This document shows, piece after piece, positions 1-6,903 of a stretch of 23,614 nucleotides of DNA. The notes under the pieces were generated by a model that made no database searches, was not told the origin of the DNA, and saw only the letters and a list, made by a program, of their open reading frames with translations. How positions within the stretch are numbered: the first letter of the stretch is position 1; the number at the start of each line of letters is the position of its first letter. Origin of the DNA: Lachnospiraceae bacterium (lineage in GTDB: Bacteria; Bacillota; Clostridia; Lachnospirales; Lachnospiraceae); contig VSOA01000018.1 of assembly GCA_009774585.1 (NCBI GenBank), positions 1 through 23,614 on the forward strand, read 5' to 3'. A program made the position numbers and the translations under genes.

Positions 1-256
1 TATCGATCTTTTTTGAACGCCCTCTGATCATTTTAACGGCGTCTTTCACTTCCGCCTCTTTCGTCACGTCAAAATAAACCGGTGTAACCGCCGCCGCATA
101 TTTAGAAGATATTTCTTTTATTTTTTCCTCAAATTCATCCGTTTGCATACGTGCGCACGCCCAGACAGCCGCTCCCTGCTCTGCGAAAACTTCAACCGTC
201 GCCAAACCGATTCCCCTGTTCGCCCCCGTTACTATAGCTGTTTTGCCCGTCAACAT
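1..256 (-). CDS. Short-chain dehydrogenase/reductase (FabG-like), partial (3' end cut by window)
   Basis: The first 85 residues are visible and the gene runs off the left edge. 'MLTGKTAIVTGANRGIGLAT' holds the cofactor motif TGANRGIG at 10-17; Arg36 ('CAR') after the second strand favours NADP(H). 'YFDVTKEAEVKDAV' at 61-74 is the usual adenine-binding DVT strand. This is the classical SDR layout of 3-oxoacyl-ACP reductases. The ATG is one base after the stop of the FabZ-like gene and is preceded by GAGGAG inside that gene, indicating translational coupling. The catalytic Ser-Tyr-Lys residues lie outside the window, so a sugar or other SDR role cannot be ruled out. Confidence 0.9.
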   Translation of the reverse strand, partial: MLTGKTAIVTGANRGIGLATVEVFAEQGAAVWACARMQTDEFEEKIKEISSKYAAAVTPVYFDVTKEAEVKDAVKMIRGRSKKID

Positions 257-257
257 C

Positions 258-749
258 TCACTTCTCCTCGATCTTTCTCCCCGGTCTGTACTTGTCAAAT
301 TCACAAGGTATCACCAGCTTCAACTCCACTTCACAGGCAAGTTCTCCATCAACATAACTTTTTGCGTATCCTTTCCCTACACCTCTGGTATATGATTTCA
401 CGAATGCTTCGATATCCAGTCTGTCTCCCGGACGAACCTCTCTATGAAACTTTGCACTCCAGCTCGACCCGACCACTCCAACATCATCTATACCCGGAAG
501 CGTCGTAAAAGCGACCGTTATCATCTGGCTTAATGCTTCTGTCTGTATCGCCGCCGGCATAAAGGGATGCCCTTCGTAATGATGAGGAAAAAACCATTCA
601 TTATTGGTCAGATTTTTATATCCCTTTGCATATTCACCCGGCACACACTCGGTCACTCTGTCAATAAATAGAAAGGGATATCTGTTAGGTTCATATTTCT
701 GCAATTCATATGCGTCAAATGATAATACTTTCTTTTCGTTATTTTCCAT
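258..749 (-). CDS. FabZ-like hotdog-fold 3-hydroxyacyl-ACP dehydratase
   Basis: 163 residues, the typical single-hotdog length. 'NRYPFLFIDRVTE' at 22-34 corresponds to FabZ PHRYPFLLVDRV. 'NLTNNEWFFPHHYEGHPFMPAA' near 46-67 carries the catalytic His57, and 'QTEALSQM' carries the catalytic Glu71. The 'GHPFMPAA' form and the missing His in the YPFL motif mark it as a divergent relative rather than the housekeeping FabZ. It would remove water from a 3-hydroxyacyl thioester on ACP or CoA. The gene is 29 bases after the acyltransferase and ends one base before the reductase start, suggesting a small acyl-processing pair tied to sugar acylation. Confidence 0.88.
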   Translation of the reverse strand: MENNEKKVLSFDAYELQKYEPNRYPFLFIDRVTECVPGEYAKGYKNLTNNEWFFPHHYEGHPFMPAAIQTEALSQMITVAFTTLPGIDDVGVVGSSWSAKFHREVRPGDRLDIEAFVKSYTRGVGKGYAKSYVDGELACEVELKLVIPCEFDKYRPGRKIEEK

Positions 750-778
750 CTCTCCACCTCACATTGCCTCTGTCTGCA

Positions 779-1441
779 CTAAGCCTCATGGAAAACTTTA
801 TGCTCACTGTTTCCCTTGGTCACTCTTGCAGGATTGCCTATTACGGTAGCGCCGTCCTCCACATCCCGAAACACCATGGAACCCAACCCTACAACCGCCT
901 CATTTCCTATCTTTACCCACTGCATCATTGAAGAACCTAATCCTAAGAAGCTCTGTCTTCCAACCTTGCTGTGGCCTCCGACAGTCGCCTTAGGGCAAAT
1001 AACACAATGATTCTCAATCACCGCATGATGTCCTATAATTGATTGAAACATCACCATACAGTTTTCTTTTATAACCGCTTCCGACGAGACAATCGTGTAT
1101 GCATTAATGATACATCCTTCTAAAACCTTCACTGTATCTGAAACAATGGCCGTTTCATCAATCAATGTCGCCAGAGAGTAGCCCGCCTGCTTTACTCTGT
1201 CATATAGGAGTTTGCGCGCCGCGGGTTCTCCAACCGCAATAATAAATTCGGCGTCTTCATCTCCTATATATTTCTGACAAGACGCAAATGGCATAGTTCT
1301 GGTTCCGTAATAGTCCTTTTCGTCCATAAAATCATCAATAAAATAAATTTGAGAGTATCTGCTGTTGATTGTATTATTTCGCTTTACGAGATCGTATACC
1401 TCGACTCCTGCTCCTTTTGCGCCGTAAATAAATAGAATCAT
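779..1441 (-). CDS. PglD/NeuD-like sugar O- or N-acyltransferase (left-handed beta-helix)
   Basis: 220 residues, the normal PglD length. The N-terminal Rossmann-like domain starts 'MILFIYGAKGAGVEVYDL' and has 'IIAVGEPAARKLL'. From about 95 to 205 there are hexapeptide repeats of the left-handed beta-helix ('AIVSDTVKVLEGCIINAYTI'), a catalytic-type His in IGHHAVI at 137-143, and the IGNPAR end at 201-206. Family members acetylate UDP- or dTDP-amino sugars (PglD, VioB) or hydroxyls (NeuD). With the VioA/FdtB-like aminotransferase upstream, N-acylation of that amino sugar is the leading role. I chose ATG 1441 because the Rossmann motif follows at once; a longer frame to 1474 overlaps the previous stop. 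Confidence 0.88.
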   Translation of the reverse strand: MILFIYGAKGAGVEVYDLVKRNNTINSRYSQIYFIDDFMDEKDYYGTRTMPFASCQKYIGDEDAEFIIAVGEPAARKLLYDRVKQAGYSLATLIDETAIVSDTVKVLEGCIINAYTIVSSEAVIKENCMVMFQSIIGHHAVIENHCVICPKATVGGHSKVGRQSFLGLGSSMMQWVKIGNEAVVGLGSMVFRDVEDGATVIGNPARVTKGNSEHKVFHEA

Positions 1442-1470
1442 TAGTCTTCCACCCTCCCGCCAGTTATCAT

Positions 1471-2505
1471 TCAAACTTTTTTCGACTTTCTTTTATCTCT
1501 GTATTCCTTCTGTTTATGCAGGAACTCATGATATCCTTTATCGCCTAACAGTTCCCTAAGAATCCAGTTCTGGAGAACCTTGATATTATCCTTAAACCTT
1601 AAGCTCCCGTCAATTCCCGCTTGTATTCTACGATTTTCTTTCCGCACCTTAAAAGGCTGCGGCAAACGATACTCAAAATGACTTGCGCAATCCATCACAA
1701 TATCCGCCGGATTATAAGTCGGGTCGGCGCCGCAATTGTCGCCGCTTCCGTCTCTCCCATAATTTCTCGATAAAGATTCAAGCGGTGTAATAATATATTT
1801 ATTTTTTATAATGCAATAGATATTATAATTAATATCTATCGCCGTCGGAGAGCCGTCCTTATCAACCATAACCTCGTGTGGGTCACACAGATACCGATGC
1901 ACATACCACCACAGCATGTTGCGGGAATGATAATATAACTTCCAAATATAATATGGGCTGCATCCAATGGAATCAAAGAATTTTTTACTGCTTTCTTGTA
2001 GAGCGCACGTCCATTTCTCCCGCCAGAAAGCACCTCCGTAATAATACTGCACCGATGACAGTTTCAGGATATTTTCTCCTTCTGTATGCCATGCTTTATT
2101 AGGCGTATGCGCACACAGACAAAATATATCCGGATCATCCTTAAACAGCTCCAGTCCTTTATCCATAAATTCTATAAAACATGGAGAAAATTCATTATCA
2201 TCTTCGGTCACAATACATCTGTCATAGCATTCAAACACTTTCCGAAATAGAAATTGCCAATTATGATAAGCGCCTAAATTAGATGGCTGGTAAAACAGAT
2301 TTACTTTCTGAAACCCTTCTATTCCGTCCTCTAAATATTTTCTTACTTCTCGATACCCCTTCCAGTGGGATTCCTTCGCAGGATAATCGACAGAGACATA
2401 TAATTCCGTATATTGTGCCCAATCATTTTGTTGTAATGATTTAATACACCTTTTTAAATGCTCACATCGATTTAATGTCGCAAGAATAATCGGCGCATAT
2501 AGCAT
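1471..2505 (-). CDS. GNT-I-like (GT13-type) glycosyltransferase, copy B
   Basis: 344 residues. It starts 'MLYAPIILATLNRCEHLKRC' and has the EDD motif at 101-103, exactly collinear with its paralogue at 12573-13601. It shares 'YTELYVSVDYPAKE', 'GYREVRKYLEDGIEGF' and the 'GGAFWREKWTC' segment in related form. Gene-wide it is AT-rich compared with the heptose region. AGGAGG sits just before the ATG at 2505; the TTG-type extension to 2550 is not needed. It ends overlapping only the discarded extension of the next frame. The donor sugar is unknown. Divergence from copy A suggests the two add different residues. Confidence 0.8.
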   Translation of the reverse strand: MLYAPIILATLNRCEHLKRCIKSLQQNDWAQYTELYVSVDYPAKESHWKGYREVRKYLEDGIEGFQKVNLFYQPSNLGAYHNWQFLFRKVFECYDRCIVTEDDNEFSPCFIEFMDKGLELFKDDPDIFCLCAHTPNKAWHTEGENILKLSSVQYYYGGAFWREKWTCALQESSKKFFDSIGCSPYYIWKLYYHSRNMLWWYVHRYLCDPHEVMVDKDGSPTAIDINYNIYCIIKNKYIITPLESLSRNYGRDGSGDNCGADPTYNPADIVMDCASHFEYRLPQPFKVRKENRRIQAGIDGSLRFKDNIKVLQNWILRELLGDKGYHEFLHKQKEYRDKRKSKKV

Positions 2506-2562
2506 ATATACTCCTCCTTTATTACATACGGCCTGCTCAATCAGATACACCGCTTTGTCCCA

Positions 2563-3612
2563 TTACCAGTCCCCCTCGACCGCAGCATATAGCACTGTTT
2601 CCCAGTTCATAGAAGTATATTGCCGTATTTTAAAACGATATTCCGGCACAAGAGACAATAAATATCCGGGTATTTGATATAAATCTTCCGGTTTATGATA
2701 AATACAAATCGCCATACGGGGTTTGTCCTTCCGTATCGTTTCACTTGCACCACGTAAAGCCTCAAGTTCTGCACCTTCTATATCCATCTTGATAAAAGTT
2801 ATCTTTCCGTCATAGCCGGCAACTGCATCGTCAATTTTAATCGTTTCAATATCATTCGTTCCATTTACGTCTATCTGTCCCTGACTAGCTCCCTCCGCAA
2901 AGGAAATCCGTCCGGACTCTGACCAAGTACCTTTGCCAAACAAATCTATATTCTTTACACCGTTCTCAACATACTGTTTCCTGCAAATTTCAACATTAGA
3001 CTGCATCGGCTCAAACGCAAATATTTTCTTATATTTACCATCTGTCCAACTTACAAAGTCAAGATCTGTCTCACCCTGAAAAGCTCCGGCATTGACAAAC
3101 ACCTCGTCCTTTTTGGGCAAAAATGTATCAAAATATTGTCTGCCGCACTCCCCGATCGGTACCACTCCATGAATATTTACATGCACGAGCCTGTCCGAAT
3201 ATTTTTCTTTTAACTCCGTCATATTACAGCTCGGAAGCAGCACCGCATCTGAATCCGTCGCTTCCCAAACAGCAATATCCGTTCCTATCGCTCTAAATCT
3301 TTTGCTGTATTTACTGTGTTTCAAAAGCAACTCACAATATTCATACCCATCCCCTTCACCGAATAAGTAGAAAATTCTGTCATCACCATATAAATCCAGT
3401 TCCGGTATCTCCCAATTATCATATCCCAGTTTGATATAGTCGGATAGGAGAACGCTTAACTTATTATTTTCACATAATGACAGTCTTGCTTCGAGCAGCC
3501 CTTTAGATAGGTCGTCAAGATAATATTGTAAATACTGATATGCCTGTTTTCTTCTTTTCTTATCTTTCAGTTTTAATATTGTTTTTGTAATTCCGATTGA
3601 TGGCAGCTTCAT
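2563..3612 (-). CDS. FkbM-family SAM-dependent methyltransferase with N-terminal extension
   Basis: 349 residues. The FkbM domain occupies the C-terminal half: VFVNAGAFQGETD at 171-183 (SAM-binding motif I variant), FAFEPMQSN at 198-206 (Glu binds the SAM ribose), 'IETIKIDD' near 255-262, FIKMDIEGAELEALRG at 273-288 and a 'PRMAICIYHKPEDLYQIPGYL' segment. FkbM enzymes O-methylate sugars or glycan hydroxyls. The first 165 residues or so are extra; residues 79-150 ('FYLFGEGDGYEYCELLL') look like a small Rossmann fold of the kind sometimes paired with FkbM domains. GAAGGAG lies 5 bases before the ATG. A 123-base gap with a G-run hairpin lies upstream. It probably caps or decorates the glycan. Confidence 0.88.
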   Translation of the reverse strand: MKLPSIGITKTILKLKDKKRRKQAYQYLQYYLDDLSKGLLEARLSLCENNKLSVLLSDYIKLGYDNWEIPELDLYGDDRIFYLFGEGDGYEYCELLLKHSKYSKRFRAIGTDIAVWEATDSDAVLLPSCNMTELKEKYSDRLVHVNIHGVVPIGECGRQYFDTFLPKKDEVFVNAGAFQGETDLDFVSWTDGKYKKIFAFEPMQSNVEICRKQYVENGVKNIDLFGKGTWSESGRISFAEGASQGQIDVNGTNDIETIKIDDAVAGYDGKITFIKMDIEGAELEALRGASETIRKDKPRMAICIYHKPEDLYQIPGYLLSLVPEYRFKIRQYTSMNWETVLYAAVEGDW

Positions 3613-3636
3613 TTTTTCTCCTTCATAACGTACAAA

Positions 3637-3669
3637 ACACCCCCCCCCGAAAAAAATCGGAGGGAGTGT
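3637..3669 (-). terminator. Terminator- or attenuator-like hairpin with a short T-run
   Basis: On the minus strand, ACACTCCCTCCGA (3669-3657), a six-T loop and TCGG followed by further Gs and TGT (3650-3637) can pair over about 13 bp with two G-T wobbles and one bulged G. A TTTT run follows, interrupted by GT, so termination would be weak. It lies after the aminotransferase stop and ends about 24 bases before the FkbM ATG, so it could limit read-through to, or translation of, the last five genes. Confidence 0.4.
3640..3648 (-). repeat. Homopolymer of nine G (minus strand)
   Basis: Nine consecutive C on the plus strand (G on the coding strand) lie within the hairpin's 3' arm, followed on the plus strand by GA7. 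Such a tract is prone to slipped-strand change; loss of one G would remove the bulge in the stem. Confidence 0.9.
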
Positions 3670-3735
3670 ATTTCAATATTCTCCACTCATTTTCTCTATA
3701 TATGATTTACTTTACGCTTGTATTTGTTCCAAATA

Positions 3736-4854
3736 TTATTGTGCCCGACAAGCTCCATGCTCTAAAATATCACAAATTCTGTCCACATCCTCCAATGCCA
3801 GATCTGCATAAATCGGCAATGTCAATACCCGATAAGATATCTCCCTCGCTATCGGTGTCTCTGATGTGTCAAACCAAGACTTATAACATCCAAACTCATT
3901 AACGCATGGATAGAAATATTTTCTGGCAAAGATATTATTCTTCTCCAGCATATAATGTACACCGTCTCTCTTTATTCCGTATGCGTCTTCGATAAGCACC
4001 GGAAAATATGCATAATTAGGCAATACCTTCTCATCCGGAGCAGAGAGCCTGACTCCCTTTACGTCACGCAATCTTTCAATATACCGCTCATATACTCTTT
4101 TTCTTCTGGCAATTTCCGTATCTATATGACGTAGATTGCAAATACCCATTGCCGCTGCAAACTCATTCATCTTTCCGTTCGCACCGACAGCATCCACGTT
4201 CTCGGCATCTGTTATCCCGAAATTTCTTAGCTGGTATAATCTTTCTCCCATTTCTTCTTCTCTGTATACTACACCACCGCCTTCAATAGAGTGAAATACC
4301 TTGGTTGCATGAAAGCTGAACAAAGATGCGTCGCCATAGTTACCGACGCCTCTTCCTTGATACTTTTCCCCAAATGCATGGGCGGCATCATAAATCACTT
4401 TTAATTGATATGTATCTGCAATTTTTTGTATTTGGTCTACGTCACATATATTACCGTACACATGCACCGGAAGAATCGCCACCGTCTTATCCGTAATCAA
4501 AGCCTCTATTCTTTCCGCGTCTATCGTATAATTATCTTCTCTGATATCACAGAATACCGGCTTCAAATCATTTCTGACTATGGCGTGCGTTGTCGAGGCA
4601 AACGTAAACGGAGTCGTAATGATTTCGCTGCCTTTTGGAAAATTCATCGCCTGTATGGTCATCTCCAAGCCCATATGTCCGTTGCAAAATAATGATATAT
4701 TAGGAACGTCCAGAAAATCTTCGAGTGCTTCTGTAAACTGCTCATGTTTGACTCCCATATTAGTCAGCCAATGAGTCTCCCACAAATCTCTGATTTCTTC
4801 TACATATTCTTCCAATTCAGGCATAGAAGAACGCGTCACAAATATCTTGTCCAT
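3736..4854 (-). CDS. DegT-family sugar-nucleotide aminotransferase, VioA/FdtB-like
   Basis: 372 residues from ATG 4854; an open frame to TTG 4926 lacks a better site and has no homologous content. 'DKIFVTRSSMPELEEY' at 2-17 matches the start of VioA/FdtB-type proteins. Other elements are 'TTPFTFASTTHAIV' at 80-93, DAAHAF at 156-161 (the PLP-ring Asp) and SFHATKVFHSIEGGG at 180-194 with the Schiff-base Lys185; the HATKVF-x-x-x-EGG form is typical of dTDP-4-keto- or 3-keto-6-deoxyglucose/galactose aminotransferases. It would make a dTDP-amino-dideoxyhexose for the acyltransferase three genes on. rmlA and rmlB, which supply the dTDP-keto sugar, are not visible. It is a different branch of the family from the enzyme at 10928-12040. 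Confidence 0.9.
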   Translation of the reverse strand: MDKIFVTRSSMPELEEYVEEIRDLWETHWLTNMGVKHEQFTEALEDFLDVPNISLFCNGHMGLEMTIQAMNFPKGSEIITTPFTFASTTHAIVRNDLKPVFCDIREDNYTIDAERIEALITDKTVAILPVHVYGNICDVDQIQKIADTYQLKVIYDAAHAFGEKYQGRGVGNYGDASLFSFHATKVFHSIEGGGVVYREEEMGERLYQLRNFGITDAENVDAVGANGKMNEFAAAMGICNLRHIDTEIARRKRVYERYIERLRDVKGVRLSAPDEKVLPNYAYFPVLIEDAYGIKRDGVHYMLEKNNIFARKYFYPCVNEFGCYKSWFDTSETPIAREISYRVLTLPIYADLALEDVDRICDILEHGACRAQ

Positions 4855-4991
4855 AATTTCATCCCAGTTATCTTTTCTTTCAGTTCCTATCTTCTTGATA
4901 GCTTCTCCCCATAATACAAATAACAATCAACTACCAATTCTGCTCTTATATAAATACCTAGTAAACTATCCGCTTTTTTCATCTTTTTCTA

Positions 4992-5020
4992 ATAATACCA
5001 CTATATATTGAGCCATTCAA
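4992..5020 (-). promoter_or_regulatory. Candidate sigma-A type promoter in the largest intergenic gap
   Basis: On the minus strand TTGAAT (5020-5015) and TATTAT (4997-4992) are separated by 17 bases, matching four of six and five of six consensus bases. It lies in the AT-rich gap between the epimerase gene (ends 5046) and the aminotransferase gene (starts 4854), the longest untranslated stretch in the window at 191 bases. It could start transcription of the last six genes. AT-rich sequence produces such matches by chance, and no terminator is seen ahead of it. Confidence 0.35.
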
Positions 5021-5045
5021 TCTCATTCTACTATATTTTGTTATT

Positions 5046-6008
5046 TTACCTTCCACATTTCTCGATTCTCTCACGATTTGCATAGAAAGCCTTGATGGTT
5101 TTGTCCAAACCGGCACGGAAATCCGTTTTTGCCTTAAAGCCGAATTCCTTCTCTGCTTTACTTACATCCAATAATCTTCTGACCTGCCCGCCAAGTCCGT
5201 TATCCAGATACTTAAATTCGCCTTTATAGTTCATAAGTTCTTTCAATATATCGGCAAGCTCCCGCATCTGAATTTCCTGACCGCTTCCGATATTAACAGG
5301 TTCGCCGGATTCATACTTATCAGCCGCCATAATTACCGCCTCGGCAACATCTTCAATATAAATAAATTCCCGGCTCTCATAGCCTGTTCCCCATACTTCC
5401 ACAGTATTCTGGTCATGATCGATGGCATACGCTATTTTCCTGATTAGGGCAGGAATAACGTGCGAATTTGCCAAATCAAAATCATCTCCCGGTCCATACA
5501 TGTTTACAGGCAGAAGATGAACAAAATGAAATCCATACTGCCTTTCATATGCCACACATTGCGCCAGCAGCATCCTTTTCGTCAATCCGTATGCATCGTT
5601 ACTGACCACCGGATAGCCGTTCCATAATTCTTCTTCCTTAAAAGGGCACGGAGTAACCGCAGGATATTCACATACAGAACCTATTCCCACAAACTTACCG
5701 ACTCCATATTGATACGCTCCATGCACAGTATTCAAGTTGATTAACGTATTGCTATAAAACTGTGATGCGGAATGGGAACTGCTGTATCCGATTCCTCCGA
5801 TATCCGTTGCCGCATGAATGACAATATCAATCTTCCCCCACTCGGAAAGACATTTCTCATACATACTGTCAGTCGCTTCTTTACTCTCTAAGTTGTACTC
5901 TGCACTCCTCGTCACAAACACTTCGTTTCCTTGTGCTTCTAACTGACTTACAATGTGCTTTCCTAAAAATCCCGCTCCGCCTGTTACAATAATTTTTTTG
6001 CCTGTCAA
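5046..6008 (-). CDS. GDP-L-fucose synthase-like NAD(P)-dependent epimerase/reductase
   Basis: 320 residues, extended SDR. TGGAGFLG at 9-16 binds the dinucleotide. The catalytic set resembles E. coli Fcl/WcaG: Ser111 and Cys113 in GIGSVCEYP, Tyr140 and Lys144 in YGLTK, and His183 in NSHVIPALI, matching the Ser/Tyr/Lys plus Cys/His epimerisation pair. 'NMYGPGDDFDLANSHV' and 'VWGTGYESREFIYIEDVAEA' also follow Fcl. It would turn GDP-4-keto-6-deoxymannose into GDP-L-fucose for the adjacent GT11, but gmd is absent from the window. A GDP-colitose or related synthase is possible. The start codon is TTG, chosen because GGGAGG lies at proper spacing and the Rossmann motif follows directly. Confidence 0.85.
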   Translation of the reverse strand: MTGKKIIVTGGAGFLGKHIVSQLEAQGNEVFVTRSAEYNLESKEATDSMYEKCLSEWGKIDIVIHAATDIGGIGYSSSHSASQFYSNTLINLNTVHGAYQYGVGKFVGIGSVCEYPAVTPCPFKEEELWNGYPVVSNDAYGLTKRMLLAQCVAYERQYGFHFVHLLPVNMYGPGDDFDLANSHVIPALIRKIAYAIDHDQNTVEVWGTGYESREFIYIEDVAEAVIMAADKYESGEPVNIGSGQEIQMRELADILKELMNYKGEFKYLDNGLGGQVRRLLDVSKAEKEFGFKAKTDFRAGLDKTIKAFYANRERIEKCGR

Positions 6009-6016
6009 ATCTATAT

Positions 6017-6022
6017 CCTCCC
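6017..6022 (-). promoter_or_regulatory. Ribosome binding site for the TTG-started epimerase gene
   Basis: GGGAGG lies 8 bases before TTG 6008 and overlaps the end of the GT11 gene. No ATG close by would give a complete Rossmann motif, so TTG is the best start. Confidence 0.65.
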
Positions 6023-6900
6023 TACATCTTTATCCAATCTTCACACCAGATATCTTTAGTGGATTGATTCATTTCCCATACCTTCGGTGCAATTACTATC
6101 TTTTCCGTATTCCGGTTCAACCATGCACCCCACCAGCTAAAGCTGCTATTGGCGATAATATTATCCTTGCACTCAGCCATCAACGCCATATCCAAGTTGC
6201 CGATCATCAAATCACCGCTGTCTTCAACAATCGTAATATTATCCCCCTCAAAATTCTGCTCCGCCCAAGGAATATCATTCGTAAAGATATAAAAGTGAAT
6301 GTTTTCTCTTCTTTCCTGCATATACGCCATCGCGCTTCTATAGTAGTCTAACGTTGTCGTCCCATAAATCTCCGGGTGATTTAAATAATCACCTCTTCTG
6401 ATATGCACGGAAACCGATTGTCTTCCTGCCATTTCCTCCATCATTCTCTTCTGATAGTCTGTAAACAAATCAGGAAAACGATACATCTGCCGCACTTCTT
6501 TACATGCATCTGCAAAATATTTTTCTGACTGCCAATATCCGTTCAGATACACATCATCCAGCTTTAATACATTCTTGTCAAAGACTGCAGTGGCTTTTTC
6601 TTCATAGCATTTACATTTTTGCGGGAAGATACGATATTCCCATCTTTTCAATAAATTCCTGTTCTCTCTGTTTTTTAAATATTTCACGGCAGTTTCATCA
6701 TCAATTACCGGATATTCAAAACCAAACAAATCAATATTTGGCTCAATTGCAAAGACCGCTCTCTCCTTTTTCGCCTGTTCGTCAAGACGGTTATGCGATA
6801 AATCGACATAAACTTCCTTTCCCATTTTGACTAACTGTCGATATAGCGCAAAGCCAAACATCTGATTTCCAAAACGACCTTGTATATTAACGATTATCAT
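6022..6900 (-). CDS. Glycosyltransferase family 11 (alpha-1,2-fucosyltransferase-like)
   Basis: 292 residues, the usual GT11 size. All three hallmark segments are present: GRFGNQMFGFAL at 8-19 (N-terminal G-x-GNQ-x-F loop), HIRRGDY at 166-172 (donor-binding H-x-RRGD) and NSSFSWWGAWL at 251-261. Characterised members transfer L-fucose, usually in alpha-1,2 linkage, from GDP-fucose. The next gene encodes a GDP-fucose-synthase-like enzyme, so a fucose or related 6-deoxy-L-sugar branch or cap is likely. It begins 3 bases after the ABC exporter stop and ends 13 bases before the reductase gene. If a GDP-deoxyheptose or GDP-colitose donor is made instead, it might use that. Confidence 0.93.
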   Translation of the reverse strand: MIIVNIQGRFGNQMFGFALYRQLVKMGKEVYVDLSHNRLDEQAKKERAVFAIEPNIDLFGFEYPVIDDETAVKYLKNRENRNLLKRWEYRIFPQKCKCYEEKATAVFDKNVLKLDDVYLNGYWQSEKYFADACKEVRQMYRFPDLFTDYQKRMMEEMAGRQSVSVHIRRGDYLNHPEIYGTTTLDYYRSAMAYMQERRENIHFYIFTNDIPWAEQNFEGDNITIVEDSGDLMIGNLDMALMAECKDNIIANSSFSWWGAWLNRNTEKIVIAPKVWEMNQSTKDIWCEDWIKM

Positions 6901-6903
6901 CTC

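Noticed and set aside
143..508. Plus-strand open frames such as this one, and many others across the window
   Set aside because: They lie antisense to clear minus-strand genes with full domain motifs, show no recognisable protein family and have low-complexity or odd composition. No plus-strand gene is supported anywhere.
3637..3669. Hairpin read as a terminator for plus-strand transcription
   Set aside because: No plus-strand gene exists for it to serve, and the plus-strand side lacks a proper T-run (TATTTC only).
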